64,000 nucleotides of DNA from Thermosynechococcus sp. CL-1 (GTDB taxonomy: Bacteria > Cyanobacteriota > Cyanobacteriia > Thermosynechococcales > Thermosynechococcaceae), in the NCBI RefSeq assembly GCF_008386235.1, contig NZ_CP040671.1, positions 372,001-436,000 on the forward strand, written 5' to 3'. The notes beneath the pieces were generated by a model, which searched no databases, was not told the origin of the DNA, and saw only the letters and a program-made list of their open reading frames with translations. How positions within the stretch are numbered: the stretch's first letter is position 1; the number at the start of each line of letters is the position of its first letter. Position numbers and translations under genes: made by a program. Positions 1-8,754 of this stretch are shown here, piece by piece.

Positions 1-122
1 GGCAACTTTCGGGGCACAATTTAAGTCTAAGTAGATTAGGATACAGGCCAACTCCCTCTCACCTGCTAGGCTAACGCTATACAAACCTCAGCTTCATCAG
101 TGCGAGTCGTCATCTTCATCGC

Positions 123-137
123 GATAAATCTTTTATC
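123..137. promoter_or_regulatory. Inverted repeat upstream of sigma factor gene
   Basis: A perfect 6-bp inverted repeat, GATAAA-TCT-TTTATC, lies about 45 bp before the sigma factor start. It could be an operator or a small leader hairpin. No regulator is assigned; a repeat this short can arise by chance in AT-rich leader DNA. Confidence 0.25.
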
Positions 138-179
138 TACATTCTTCCTTGCCAAATACTGTTTAGAATCTGAGCCGCT

Positions 180-1163
180 ATGATGAACTCCGCTTCCAAA
201 ACCCCATCCCCTACACCCACTGTTAGCACCGATATGGTGCGCACCTACCTACAGGAAATTGGGCGCGTGCCGCTGCTGACCCATGAGCAGGAAATTATTC
301 TGGGTAAACAGGTACAGCAAATGATGGCACTGCGGGAAAAACGCGAGGCTCTCACCAAAGAACTGGGACGTGAACCAACCTTTGAAGAATGGGCGGCGGC
401 CTCTCATCTCACGCCGACGGAATTGCGCAATCTCCTTAAGCGCGGCGAACGCGCCAAGCAAAAAATGATTGAAGCCAACCTACGGCTGGTGGTTTCGGTG
501 GCCAAGAAGTATCAAAAACGCAACCTTGAATTGCTGGACTTGGTGCAAGAGGGCACCCTTGGCCTTGAACGCGGTGTGGAAAAGTTTGATCCCACGCGGG
601 GCTATAAGTTCTCTACCTATGCCTACTGGTGGATTCGTCAGGCCATTACGCGGGCGATCGCCCAACAGGCGCGAACCATTCGGCTGCCCATCCACATTAC
701 CGAGAAGCTGAACAAGATCAAACGCACCCAACGCGAATTGGCGCAAAAATTGGGACGGAGTGCCACCCCTGCTGAGGTGGCAGCAGCCCTAGAACTCGAA
801 CCGGAGCAAATCCGTGAATACCTGACCCTTGCGCGCCAACCCGTTTCCCTTGATCTGCGCGTTGGGGACAATCAGGACACTGAACTCGGTGAACTGCTCG
901 AGGATGATAGTCTTTCGCCAGAGCAATTTACCACGGTGGAGTCCCTCCGCGATGATGTCAACCTGTGGCTGGCGGAACTCACCCCGCAACAACGGCAAGT
1001 CCTCACCCTGCGCTACGGCTTGGGGGATGGCCAAGAACTGTCCCTTGCCAAGGTGGGTGAGCAACTCAACCTCAGCCGTGAACGGGTGCGGCAACTGGAG
1101 CGGCAAGCCCTTGATCACCTGCGGCGGCGGCGGCAGCAAATGTATGAATACTTGGCCAGCTAA
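180..1163 (+). CDS. Group 2 RNA polymerase sigma factor (sigma-70 family)
   Basis: Directs RNA polymerase to promoters, probably for stress or nutrient adaptation. The 327-residue protein lacks the acidic region 1.1 of the housekeeping factor. Region 1.2 is near residues 18-40 ([14 protein letters not shown]). Region 2 is near 98-173 ([34 protein letters not shown], then TIRLPIHI). Region 3 follows, and region 4 has the helix-turn-helix [14 protein letters not shown] near the C-terminus. Two ATG codons sit in tandem (180 and 183), so the start may be one codon later. The length and missing region 1.1 fit cyanobacterial group 2 factors (SigB-E); which one cannot be told from sequence alone. 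The next gene starts inside its last codons. Confidence 0.93.
   Translation: MMNSASKTPSPTPTVSTDMVRTYLQEIGRVPLLTHEQEIILGKQVQQMMALREKREALTKELGREPTFEEWAAASHLTPTELRNLLKRGERAKQKMIEANLRLVVSVAKKYQKRNLELLDLVQEGTLGLERGVEKFDPTRGYKFSTYAYWWIRQAITRAIAQQARTIRLPIHITEKLNKIKRTQRELAQKLGRSATPAEVAAALELEPEQIREYLTLARQPVSLDLRVGDNQDTELGELLEDDSLSPEQFTTVESLRDDVNLWLAELTPQQRQVLTLRYGLGDGQELSLAKVGEQLNLSRERVRQLERQALDHLRRRRQQMYEYLAS
654..661. repeat. HIP1 octamer (GCGATCGC), representative copy
   Basis: The palindrome GCGATCGC recurs throughout the window, mostly as GGCGATCGCC. Examples are 654-661, 1586-1593, 14963-14970, 16671-16678, 16740-16747 and 21049-21056. HIP1 is abundant in most cyanobacterial genomes. Between 16747 and 21049 I found none, the longest gap I noticed. 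Confidence 0.85.
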
Positions 1164-1653
1164 GGCGTGGATTGAGGCACTGGCTCTGCAACCCCATCCA
1201 GAGGGGGGCTATTTCCGTGAGGTCTATCGCTCAGCAGGGAGGCTTCCCGCCGCGGTTTTGCCTTCAGGCTTTCAGGGGGGCGATCGCGCCTACTGTACGA
1301 GTATTTACTTTTTGCTCCCCTCCACGGCCTGTTCGCGACTGCACCGCATTGCCAGTGATGAACTGTGGCACTTTTACACGGGCAGTAGCCTAACGATTCA
1401 TGTGATTCTACCAACGGGCGAGTATCAGCCCCTGCGCTTGGGGATGAATATCGATCAGGGGGAGCAATGGCAACAGGTGGTACCAGCGGGGGCATGGTTT
1501 GGAGCAACGGTGGATGCGCTAGACAGTTTTAGTCTTGTGGGGTGTACGGTGGCGCCGGGATTTGACTTTCGCGATTTTGAATTGGGCGATCGCCAGCAAT
1601 TGCAGCAGCAGTTTCCTCAGCACCAGAGATTAATTGAACGCTTGACGCCCTAG
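1144..1653 (+). CDS. Cupin protein, DUF985 family
   Basis: A 169-residue single-domain cupin. Near the N-terminus it has the family signature [16 protein letters not shown], followed by the barrel segments [17 protein letters not shown] and AGAWFGATV, and the C-terminal [18 protein letters not shown]. The family resembles sugar-epimerase-like cupins, but its substrate is unknown. The ATG at 1144 lies inside the sigma factor gene, giving a 20-bp overlap, so the two are probably co-transcribed. The 3' end overlaps the convergent mscS gene by 4 bp. The family call is firm; the function is not known. Confidence 0.82.
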   Translation: MNTWPAKAWIEALALQPHPEGGYFREVYRSAGRLPAAVLPSGFQGGDRAYCTSIYFLLPSTACSRLHRIASDELWHFYTGSSLTIHVILPTGEYQPLRLGMNIDQGEQWQQVVPAGAWFGATVDALDSFSLVGCTVAPGFDFRDFELGDRQQLQQQFPQHQRLIERLTP

Positions 1654-3434
1654 ACATTAAAGAGCGTTTGCAAACGGCGACGAATCCACTGCAAGGGGGG
1701 CAGGCTTTTGATTTCTTGGGAGTTCACGAGGCCGAGTTCTTGAAGAACCTGTTGTCGTGCCGCTAGCTCGTGGGCAATATCTTCCGCCAATTGGGGTTGG
1801 GCTTGCAGCAGTCGCTGTACGGCTGAACGATGCACCACAAATAGAACTGTTTCTTCCAAGGCTCGCACCGTGGCCGATCGCGGCATCCCCGTCAGCACGG
1901 CAATTTCACCAAAAAACTCCCCCTCATAGAGGGTGGCTAAAATCTGATTCAGGTGCTCGGAGCGGACTTCCACGGATCCCTCAAGGACAATGTAAAAGGC
2001 ATCCCCCGGATCGCCCTCAGAGCAGATAATTTCCCCGACACCATAAAATTGACGATTGCCCAACTCAATCAGCATTTGCAATTCCGCATTGGAGCAGCGA
2101 GAGAAACAACTGATATTGCGCAGTAAATCAGCAAGGGAGGGTTCGGTTTTGACCATTTCAGGAGCTACTGGCTCACTCACCGCTGCGGTTTCGGGCACAC
2201 TGGCCACAGAACGGTGGTAGTAATGAGCCAAGGAGCGCAGTTCCCCCAAGTCGCGCAACCGCAAATCCAACTGGGGAAAAGGCACTTCAATCTGCCGCTG
2301 CCGTAATTCCTGCTCAATGAGAAAATTGAGGGCGCTTTTAATGGGTTCAGAATCTTGGGGGCGGTTAATCCACACCAGCAATTCAAAGAGGTAGGCATTC
2401 TCGCCAAAACCGCGAAACCAAACGCTGGGGGGTGGGGTGAGCAGGACGCGCGGATCCTGACGGGCGGCACTGAGGAGTGCTTCGGTCACCAGAACTGTAT
2501 CACTGCCATAGGCGACACTCACAGGGATATGGATACGGCTATCGGGACTACCGTAACTCCAGTTAACGACGTTCTTTTCAATAAAGCGGTTGTTGGGGAC
2601 AATCACGTACTGGCTATCGTTGGTGCGGATAATCGTAGCGCGAATTGAAATTTTCTCCACCGTGCCCAGCAGGCCATCCACTTCAATAAAATCTCCGACT
2701 TTAATCGGATGTTCGAACAAAATCGCTAAACCGCTAATAAAGTTACTGGCGAGGGTTTGCAAACCAAAACCAAAACCGATCCCCAAGACCCCCGCCAACA
2801 CTGTGAGGGAACTGAGGTCAATGCCCGCGGTTTGCAGAACAACAATAAAGCCAATAAAGCTGAGGCTATAGCTAACCACACGGGTGATGGTTTCTTGGCT
2901 ACCGCGATCCACCCGCAACTGCATGAGAACCCGACTCTTGAGCCACTCGCTCACCCAGCGGGAGATAAAAATCACCGCGAGGGACAAAAAGAGAATTAGG
3001 AAGAGAAAGTTCAGCGTGACCTTGGTGCGCCCCAACTCCATAAAGGGGGTGTTAAACACCACGGCCACCCGTTCGAGGAGAAACTGAATTGTGCTATCGA
3101 TGCGCTCATGCCAAGGGGAAAGACTTTGAACCGATTGCAGAATCCAAGATAAAACGAGTGCCCAGAGTAAAATCCGCAGCGTCAGGCGCAATAGACTAGC
3201 GCCAAGGGAGAGCCAAGGCTGGGATTGTTGGCTGGCTTTTTGGTCAAGCCGCTGTTGCAGTTGATGAATCCCCAAGTTCAGCAGGAGCCAGTCCGTGAGA
3301 ATCGCAATGCCGACAATCCCCACAATTTGAGCCGCTTCAATGAACGCGACCCGCAGCCGTTGAGTTCGCGCCAGTTGAGCAATGAGAATACTTGAAGGGG
3401 CTGCTGCTAAAAATAAACTGAGGTACTTAATCAT
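1650..3434 (-). CDS. MscS-family mechanosensitive channel with cyclic-nucleotide-binding domain
   Basis: A 594-residue inner-membrane channel. Several hydrophobic segments fill residues 1-200. The MscS pore helix and beta domain follow at about 205-300 (GVLGIGFGFGLQTLASNF, PIKVGDFIEVDG, then IVPNNRF). A C-terminal cNMP-binding domain lies near 435-560, with GEIICSEGDPGDAFYIV and the phosphate-binding cassette FGEIAVLTGMPRSATVRA; its Arg normally contacts the cyclic phosphate. This is the bCNG architecture, in which cAMP or cGMP may gate a channel of MscS fold; true mechanosensitivity is often lost in such fusions. The start ATG overlaps the stop of the upstream ankyrin gene (ATGA), pointing to translational coupling. 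Confidence 0.9.
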   Translation of the reverse strand: MIKYLSLFLAAAPSSILIAQLARTQRLRVAFIEAAQIVGIVGIAILTDWLLLNLGIHQLQQRLDQKASQQSQPWLSLGASLLRLTLRILLWALVLSWILQSVQSLSPWHERIDSTIQFLLERVAVVFNTPFMELGRTKVTLNFLFLILFLSLAVIFISRWVSEWLKSRVLMQLRVDRGSQETITRVVSYSLSFIGFIVVLQTAGIDLSSLTVLAGVLGIGFGFGLQTLASNFISGLAILFEHPIKVGDFIEVDGLLGTVEKISIRATIIRTNDSQYVIVPNNRFIEKNVVNWSYGSPDSRIHIPVSVAYGSDTVLVTEALLSAARQDPRVLLTPPPSVWFRGFGENAYLFELLVWINRPQDSEPIKSALNFLIEQELRQRQIEVPFPQLDLRLRDLGELRSLAHYYHRSVASVPETAAVSEPVAPEMVKTEPSLADLLRNISCFSRCSNAELQMLIELGNRQFYGVGEIICSEGDPGDAFYIVLEGSVEVRSEHLNQILATLYEGEFFGEIAVLTGMPRSATVRALEETVLFVVHRSAVQRLLQAQPQLAEDIAHELAARQQVLQELGLVNSQEIKSLPPLQWIRRRLQTLFNV

Positions 3435-3910
3435 GGTCCTAAAGATTGTGCGCGAGCGGCTTTAATGACTGCCACCACGTCGGCATGTTTCCCATCCAGC
3501 GCCCACACCAAAGCTGTCCAAGAATTCTGATCCTTGGCGTTGAGATCTGCACCTGCTGCAATCAGTTGTTTGACCGTAGCTGTTTGTCCCTTAGCGGCTG
3601 CGGCCATTAATGGGGTCAGACCAAAGGCTGTTTGAGCATTGACATTGGCACCGGCGGCTAGCAGTTTCTCCACAATGGCGGTATGTCCACCGCCGGCAGC
3701 AGCCATCAATGGTGTCCACCCCTCGCTGTCCCCTTGGTTGACATCGACGCCTGCGGCAATCAAGGCATTGACAATTTCAGTGTGCCCCAGTTCTGCTGCC
3801 AGTGCCAGCGCTTCCGTTTTCATCTCGATACCGTTGGCGATCGCCTCCTGGACAGCGGTCAGGTCTCCTTGCTCAATGGCGGTTTCAATTGCTGTCATCC
3901 CCTGCGTCAT
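3431..3910 (-). CDS. Ankyrin-repeat protein
   Basis: A 159-residue protein made almost entirely of ankyrin repeats. Four clear repeats carry DSEGWTPLMAAAGGGHTAIVEKLLAAGANVN-type units, preceded by a degenerate first repeat. Such proteins bind other proteins; no enzymatic domain is seen. The start could be the ATG at 3910 (MTQG) or at 3898 (MTAIE); a longer open frame upstream runs antisense through petN and is not credible. Its stop codon overlaps the start of the cNMP-MscS gene, so the two proteins are probably made together, and the ankyrin protein may tether or modulate the channel's cytoplasmic domain (inference). Confidence 0.85.
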   Translation of the reverse strand: MTQGMTAIETAIEQGDLTAVQEAIANGIEMKTEALALAAELGHTEIVNALIAAGVDVNQGDSEGWTPLMAAAGGGHTAIVEKLLAAGANVNAQTAFGLTPLMAAAAKGQTATVKQLIAAGADLNAKDQNSWTALVWALDGKHADVVAVIKAARAQSLGP

Positions 3911-3992
3911 TGCCTGTAGCCTGCCTCTAATAAAGAAAAGATAATCTATCTGAGTTAAAATGAGGTCTGCATTGAGTTTAGGATCGCATGCA

Positions 3993-4082
3993 ATGGATAT
4001 TATCACGCTCGGTTGGGTGGGTGTTCTCAGTGTCTTTACGCTCTCGATCGCCTTTGTGGTGTGGGGTCGCCACGGCATGTAG
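3993..4082 (+). CDS. petN: Cytochrome b6f complex subunit PetN
   Basis: A 29-residue single-span membrane protein of the thylakoid cytochrome b6f complex. It reads [10 protein letters not shown], a hydrophobic helix, then the conserved tail VVWGRHGM, matching the PetN family (MDI-TLGW start, VVWGR end) at exactly the usual 29 residues. PetN is needed for stability of the dimeric b6f complex. It is divergent from the ankyrin-mscS pair, with promoters presumably sharing the 80-bp gap, and is followed closely by a small membrane ORF and argS. Confidence 0.95.
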
Positions 4083-4100
4083 CCACCTAGGACTGGGGCA

Positions 4101-4256
4101 ATGACGGTTTCATTGGCGGATCTTCTGGTTCTGGTGGCCTTGCTGCTGCTGATTGTCGTCACTGGTGGCATTGGCTATCTGACTTTTGCGGAGTGGCGCG
4201 ATCGCCGGCGGCTGCAAGCGGAGCAAAAAGAACAACGGCGGGGGCGCAAACGTTAA
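4101..4256 (+). CDS. Small membrane protein between petN and argS
   Basis: A 51-residue ORF with one long N-terminal hydrophobic helix (residues 5-29) and a strongly basic C-terminus ([21 protein letters not shown]). It begins with ATG 18 bp after petN, and its TAA overlaps the argS ATG (TAATG). The spacing and composition support a real gene. I do not recognise a family. The topology suggests one span with a positively charged cytoplasmic tail. Confidence 0.65.
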   Translation: MTVSLADLLVLVALLLLIVVTGGIGYLTFAEWRDRRRLQAEQKEQRRGRKR

Positions 4257-6010
4257 TGGTTGCTCCTCTAAGACTTTTGGGCGATCGCCTCTTCAGTGCT
4301 CTGCAAACCGCACTTCCTTTAGATACCTATCCCCAGCCGCTCCTGCTGCCGGCCAGTCAAGCCAAGTTTGGCGACTATCAATCCAATGTTTGCCTGAGCC
4401 TCGCCAAGCAGGTGGGCAAAGCACCCCGTGAGCTAGCCCAAGAGGTGGTGGCACATCTCAACGTTGAGGATCTCTGTCAACCCGTCGAAATTGCTGGCCC
4501 GGGCTTTCTCAATTTTCGTCTCAAGCCGGACTTTCTGGCGTGCAGCCTGCAAGCCGCTATTGGGAGCGATCGCTTGGGGATTCCGCCAGCACAAGAGCCA
4601 CGCCGGGTGGTGGTTGATTTTTCTAGCCCTAACATTGCCAAGGAAATGCACGTGGGTCACCTGCGCTCCACGATTATTGGTGACTGCATTGCCCGCATTC
4701 TTGAATTTCAAGGCCACGATGTCCTGCGGCTCAACCATGTGGGGGACTGGGGGACACAGTTTGGCATGCTCATTACCTACCTTGAGGAGGTTTATCCCGA
4801 CGCCCTCACGACTGCCAATGTCCTTGACTTGGGCGACTTGGTGACATTCTACAAAAAGGCCAAGCAACGCTTTGACAGCGATCCAAACTTCCAACAAAAG
4901 GCACGGCAGCAGGTGGTGGCGCTGCAGCAGGGGGAAGAACACAGTCGCCGCGCTTGGCAACTTCTGTGTGAGCAATCCCGCCGCGAGTTTCAAAAGATCT
5001 ACGATCTGCTAGATATTCAGCTTACGGAGCGGGGAGAGTCCTTCTACAATCCCTTTCTGCCCGCGGTGATTGAGGACTTAGCCGCATGCGGCCTCCTCGT
5101 GGAAGATCAGGGGGCAAAGGTCGTTTTCCTAGAGGGTTTTACAAACAAAGAGGGGCAACCCCAGCCCTTGATTATTCAAAAGTCCGATGGTGGCTACAAT
5201 TACGCAACCACGGATTTAGCTGCCCTGCGCTATCGCATTGAAAAGGATCAGGCGGACTGGATTATTTACGTCACCGATGTTGGGCAGTCCACCCACTTTG
5301 CCCAAGTCTTTCAAGTGGCGCAGCGCGCGGGTTGGGTGCCGCCCCATGTCACCCTCACCCATGTCCCCTTTGGCTTAGTGTTGGGGGAAGATGGCAAACG
5401 CTTGAAAACCCGTTCTGGGGAAACGATTCGCCTGATGGATTTGTTGACGGAGGCGATCGCCCGCAGTCGAGCGGATTTAGAACAGCGCCTTGCCAGTGAA
5501 GGCCGTAGTGAATCTCCAGAATTCATTGACACCGTGGCACGGGCGATCGGTATCGGTGCTGTCAAATACGCAGATCTTAGCCAAAACCGCAACAGTAACT
5601 ACGTCTTTAGCTACGACAAGATGCTCTCCCTACAGGGGAATACTGCTCCCTATTTGCTCTATGCCTATGTGCGTGTCCAAGGACTGACACGGCGCGGCGA
5701 CATTGATTGGCGCACCCTCTCACCAGATACCCCCCTCTTCCTAGAGGATGAGACCGAGCAAAACTTGGCCAAGCACCTTGTGCAACTGGAGGAAACCCTT
5801 GACCTTGTGAGCGCTGAGCTATTGCCCAACCGCCTCTGCCAATACCTCTTTGAACTGAGCCAGCTTTTTAACCAGTTCTACGATCGCTGTCCCATCCTTT
5901 CGGCAACTGAGCCAACGAAGCAATCCCGCTTGACCCTCGCCTATCTCACTGCTCAGACCCTGAAGCTAGGGCTATCCCTACTGGGGATTCGGGTTTTGGA
6001 TCGGATTTAG
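4256..6010 (+). CDS. argS: Arginyl-tRNA synthetase
   Basis: Class I aminoacyl-tRNA synthetase charging tRNA-Arg, 584 residues, cytoplasmic. It has the N-terminal Add-1 domain (about 1-110), then [17 protein letters not shown] with the HIGH-equivalent HVGH. The KMSKS-like region is [10 protein letters not shown], as is usual for ArgRS. A C-terminal DALR anticodon-binding domain includes [26 protein letters not shown]. The start chosen is the ATG at 4256 overlapping the TAA of the preceding small ORF; the frame is open 63 bp further up but that would overlap the small gene. Confidence 0.97.
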   Translation: MVAPLRLLGDRLFSALQTALPLDTYPQPLLLPASQAKFGDYQSNVCLSLAKQVGKAPRELAQEVVAHLNVEDLCQPVEIAGPGFLNFRLKPDFLACSLQAAIGSDRLGIPPAQEPRRVVVDFSSPNIAKEMHVGHLRSTIIGDCIARILEFQGHDVLRLNHVGDWGTQFGMLITYLEEVYPDALTTANVLDLGDLVTFYKKAKQRFDSDPNFQQKARQQVVALQQGEEHSRRAWQLLCEQSRREFQKIYDLLDIQLTERGESFYNPFLPAVIEDLAACGLLVEDQGAKVVFLEGFTNKEGQPQPLIIQKSDGGYNYATTDLAALRYRIEKDQADWIIYVTDVGQSTHFAQVFQVAQRAGWVPPHVTLTHVPFGLVLGEDGKRLKTRSGETIRLMDLLTEAIARSRADLEQRLASEGRSESPEFIDTVARAIGIGAVKYADLSQNRNSNYVFSYDKMLSLQGNTAPYLLYAYVRVQGLTRRGDIDWRTLSPDTPLFLEDETEQNLAKHLVQLEETLDLVSAELLPNRLCQYLFELSQLFNQFYDRCPILSATEPTKQSRLTLAYLTAQTLKLGLSLLGIRVLDRI

Positions 6011-6067
6011 CGCCTTCTCGCTATACTGGGGCGCAGCACCACTGTTGTTTCTGGAATTTTCTAGAGT

Positions 6068-6400
6068 GTGGGAGGCCTATTCTCTAGTCTCTTACTGGCG
6101 GTTATCTTCCTGCTGACGTGGCCGCATCTCTACCTCATGCAGTTTTATTTTTGGCTATTTCGCCGCGAGTTGCCTAGCAAGCTAGAACTGGGGGGCTTGT
6201 TCATCATGCTTGTCATGGCAGGGGGAACAGGTCTTGGCTTCCTCATTGGTCTCGCCGCTGGATTTGTTCTGTTGCCGTGGCTTTGGCCTGAGTTGGGTCA
6301 ACTATGGCAAGGGTTAACGGTGGTCGCGATCTATTTTGTCAATTCGCTGATCTGGTTTGAACTCGGCTATCGCTGGGGTCAGTGGGAAGCAAAGCGTTAA
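6068..6400 (+). CDS. Hypothetical membrane protein (about three spans)
   Basis: A 110-residue protein starting at GTG 6068, 57 bp after argS. Hydrophobic segments lie at about 3-28, 43-72 and 78-98, and it ends with a charged tail (GYRWGQWEAKR). No recognisable enzymatic motif is present. Composition and codon use look like the neighbours, so it is likely a real conserved cyanobacterial membrane protein, but I cannot name the family. Confidence 0.6.
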   Translation: MGGLFSSLLLAVIFLLTWPHLYLMQFYFWLFRRELPSKLELGGLFIMLVMAGGTGLGFLIGLAAGFVLLPWLWPELGQLWQGLTVVAIYFVNSLIWFELGYRWGQWEAKR

Positions 6401-6484
6401 GTCTCTTCACAGTGTTGAGCGTGTTCTATTCATGGGAAAAGGGCTGTAAGATACATTGGTTGTTTGTGCGATCGCGACAGCACA

Positions 6485-7066
6485 ATGATTAAAAATGACA
6501 TTTGGATTCGGGCCATGGCGGCTCAGGGCATGATTCAGCCTTTTGAACCGACACTGGTGCGGCGGGTGGCTGAGCAGCCCGTGATTAGTTTTGGCCTTTC
6601 TTCCTACGGTTACGATATTCGCCTCAGCCCGAAGGAGTTTCGTATCTTTCGCCATGTGCCGGGGACGGTGGTGGATCCGAAGAACTTTAATCCTGCCAAT
6701 TTAGAATTTGCCCCCCTCCATGAAGATGCCAATGGTGCCTTCTTTATTTTGCCCGCCCATTCCTACGGTCTTGGGGTGGCGCTAGAACGCCTACAGGTTC
6801 CCGAAAATGTCACGGTTCTGTGTATTGGTAAAAGCTCCTATGCCCGTGCGGGGATTATTGCTAACCTGACACCGGCAGAGGCGGGCTGGCGAGGCCATCT
6901 GACCTTAGAATTCTCAAATTCTTCCAGTGCAGACTGTCGCATCTACGCCAATGAGGGAGTGGTGCAATTGCTCTTTTTTGAGGGTGAACCCTGCGATGTC
7001 AGTTATGAAACGCGGCGGGGCAAATACCAAGATCAGCCGGAGGCCGTCACATTGGCACGGGTTTGA
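6485..7066 (+). CDS. dcd: dCTP deaminase
   Basis: Converts dCTP to dUTP in the dTTP pathway, 193 residues, member of the trimeric dUTPase superfamily. The ATG at 6485 (MIKNDIWIRAMAAQGMIQPF) matches the family N-terminus. Conserved elements are SFGLSSYGYDIRLS, GKSSYARAGI and the catalytic-Glu segment GHLTLEFSN. Its last 34 bp overlap the convergent GTPase gene. Whether it is mono- or bifunctional (deaminase-dUTPase) was not resolved. Confidence 0.93.
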   Translation: MIKNDIWIRAMAAQGMIQPFEPTLVRRVAEQPVISFGLSSYGYDIRLSPKEFRIFRHVPGTVVDPKNFNPANLEFAPLHEDANGAFFILPAHSYGLGVALERLQVPENVTVLCIGKSSYARAGIIANLTPAEAGWRGHLTLEFSNSSSADCRIYANEGVVQLLFFEGEPCDVSYETRRGKYQDQPEAVTLARV

Positions 7067-8109
7067 GTGAGTTGCTGCAACAGCCGTTGGGGTCCATGGT
7101 GTCCCCATTGATAGCCCTGCTGAAGATAGGGGTCTAGGCGGCGGCGAATCTGTTGGTAGCCCCAGAAGATCACTCCCCCCTGGAGGACAACAGTCGTATT
7201 GACTCCCCAGAGTTCACTGCCGAAGGTCAAGCCTTGCCAACTAGAAAGATAAATCGCCGCATACCACAGTAAGACAAACTGACTCAGACTCCCAAAGGCC
7301 GGTAGGGGAAAGGGCACGGCATAGGCTTGGCACGCTTTGCGGATATAGGCAAGGGTACTGATTATCGCCAGCACGACATCGAAAAATCCCCCCGGCAGCA
7401 GCAGGCTACCCACCATCTGTGCGGTTAACCAAGACCATGCCGACGTGTCTTGCCTGCCAAGAGCTGCCCCGAGGTTCTGTTCAACTTGGCTGGCTTGGTG
7501 GAGAATTCGCAGGGCACGGGCTTGGGGAGCCTCCTGTTGTAACCACTGCTGAAGAAGCTGTCGCAGTTCTGGAATGCCCTGACCTGTTGTGCTGCTCACG
7601 GCAATACCTTCGGCCATTGGCGGGTAGAGATCCGCCTTGGTGAGAATCAGCTTGTGGGGAATCCTAAGGGTGTTTAGGCGATCGCGGGCTTGGTATTCGA
7701 CGGGGGTAAGGCTGTCTTGGGTCACAAAAAGGACAAGATCGGCAGTCTCAACGGCACTCCATGTCATGCTTTCGCGGTTACTACCCGCTACTTCATCCAG
7801 CCCAGGGGTATCAGTGAGATCGACGATTTGATCTTGACAGTGCCAGCGAACCGTTCGCGGCCATTGAGTCGTGCCATGAAGGGCGCCCACGGGAAAAATC
7901 GCTTCGCCATAGAGGGCATTCAAAAGGGCGGACTTGCCGCGGCTCACTTGACCCAAGACAACAATGTGCCATGCGCTCTGGTGGAGGCGATCGCGCAACT
8001 CATAGAGGGGCTGCCATTGGGCACTCAATTGCGGATGGTGCACCTGATGCCACGCGAGGAGTTCCTCTAGACATTTAGCCGTTATGTCTAGGATAGGGAG
8101 GCTACTCAC
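7033..8109 (-). CDS. Era/YihA-like GTPase with C-terminal membrane segments
   Basis: A 358-residue P-loop GTPase. G1 is GQVSRGKS (53-60), G3 is DTPG, G4 is TKAD and a G5-like SSTTG follows. After the G domain the C-terminal half has two or three hydrophobic stretches (from MVGSLLLPGGFFDVVLAII to FVLLWYAAIYLSS), so it is probably membrane-anchored. Comparable cyanobacterial GTPases are uncharacterised. It starts at GTG 8109, overlapping the 3' end of the small membrane ORF by 8 bp, and closes a three-gene overlapping set with the pentapeptide gene. Confidence 0.85.
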   Translation of the reverse strand: MSSLPILDITAKCLEELLAWHQVHHPQLSAQWQPLYELRDRLHQSAWHIVVLGQVSRGKSALLNALYGEAIFPVGALHGTTQWPRTVRWHCQDQIVDLTDTPGLDEVAGSNRESMTWSAVETADLVLFVTQDSLTPVEYQARDRLNTLRIPHKLILTKADLYPPMAEGIAVSSTTGQGIPELRQLLQQWLQQEAPQARALRILHQASQVEQNLGAALGRQDTSAWSWLTAQMVGSLLLPGGFFDVVLAIISTLAYIRKACQAYAVPFPLPAFGSLSQFVLLWYAAIYLSSWQGLTFGSELWGVNTTVVLQGGVIFWGYQQIRRRLDPYLQQGYQWGHHGPQRLLQQLTQTRANVTASG

Positions 8110-8254
8110 GGCGAAGGAGCGACCAATTGGAGGCCACCACTAAACCAACCGCAGCAATTAAGACGACAGGAAAGGGAATTACCCACTGCCGTAGGTGCAA
8201 TACGGCTTCGCTGAGCAGGAACAAAATAATAAAGCTGGCGATCGCAATCCCCAT
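8102..8254 (-). CDS. Small membrane protein (50 residues)
   Basis: A short ORF fitting exactly between the pentapeptide gene (its stop is 3 bp away) and the GTPase gene (8-bp overlap). It encodes MGIAIASFIILFLLSEAV, a turn containing HLRQW, then a second helix ending VVASNWSLLRRE. Two predicted transmembrane helices fill nearly the whole chain. Tight overlap on both sides is the main evidence that it is translated. No family recognised; it may work with the membrane-associated GTPase. Confidence 0.6.
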   Translation of the reverse strand: MGIAIASFIILFLLSEAVLHLRQWVIPFPVVLIAAVGLVVASNWSLLRRE

Positions 8255-8257
8255 AGG

Positions 8258-8716
8258 CTAGCGGCCAGTTGGTTCTTCGAGAAAGAGCGCCTTTTGACCA
8301 TTGAGCAAGGTGGCATCGCGGAATGTCCGTACCCGTGCTAGGCGATCGCGCCCCCCGAGAATCGCATCCACTAACTTCGCCCCCACGAGAATGGCTCGAT
8401 CCAAACGAGTGATGAGTAGGCTTGCCCCGCTGAGGTTGGCATTGGTGAGATTGGCCTTCGTTAAATCAGCATTATTGAGGACAGCCCCGCTGAGGTTGGC
8501 GCTGCTCAGGTTGGCACCGCGTAAATTGGCAGCATTGAGGTTTGCCCTCCGCAGATCCGCTCCCTGAAGATTCCGACCCCGCAAGCGGGCATAGCTGAGA
8601 TCACAGTTGGGGCAGTTGCCCGTGCGCCGCAGTTGTTCTAAATGGGCTGGATTGGCGGCCCAAGCAGGGGTACTGACTAGGAGCAGGCAAAGGGCAGGCG
8701 CAACCTTGACAATCAT
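8258..8716 (-). CDS. Exported pentapeptide-repeat protein
   Basis: A 152-residue protein with an N-terminal signal peptide (to about residue 20, ending PAWA). A Cys pair in [13 protein letters not shown] precedes about 15 tandem A(D/N)LxX pentapeptides (residues 40-115). These form a right-handed quadrilateral beta helix. A periplasmic or lumenal location is inferred. It is the first gene of the set that continues into the small membrane ORF and the GTPase. Confidence 0.85.
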   Translation of the reverse strand: MIVKVAPALCLLLVSTPAWAANPAHLEQLRRTGNCPNCDLSYARLRGRNLQGADLRRANLNAANLRGANLSSANLSGAVLNNADLTKANLTNANLSGASLLITRLDRAILVGAKLVDAILGGRDRLARVRTFRDATLLNGQKALFLEEPTGR

Positions 8717-8754
8717 CGCACTCTCTCAACGGTGTCTATACTGGACATCCTAAC

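Noticed and set aside
3911-4171. N-terminal extension of the ankyrin gene
   Set aside because: Runs antisense through petN and lacks ankyrin character; the ATG at 3910 or 3898 fits better.
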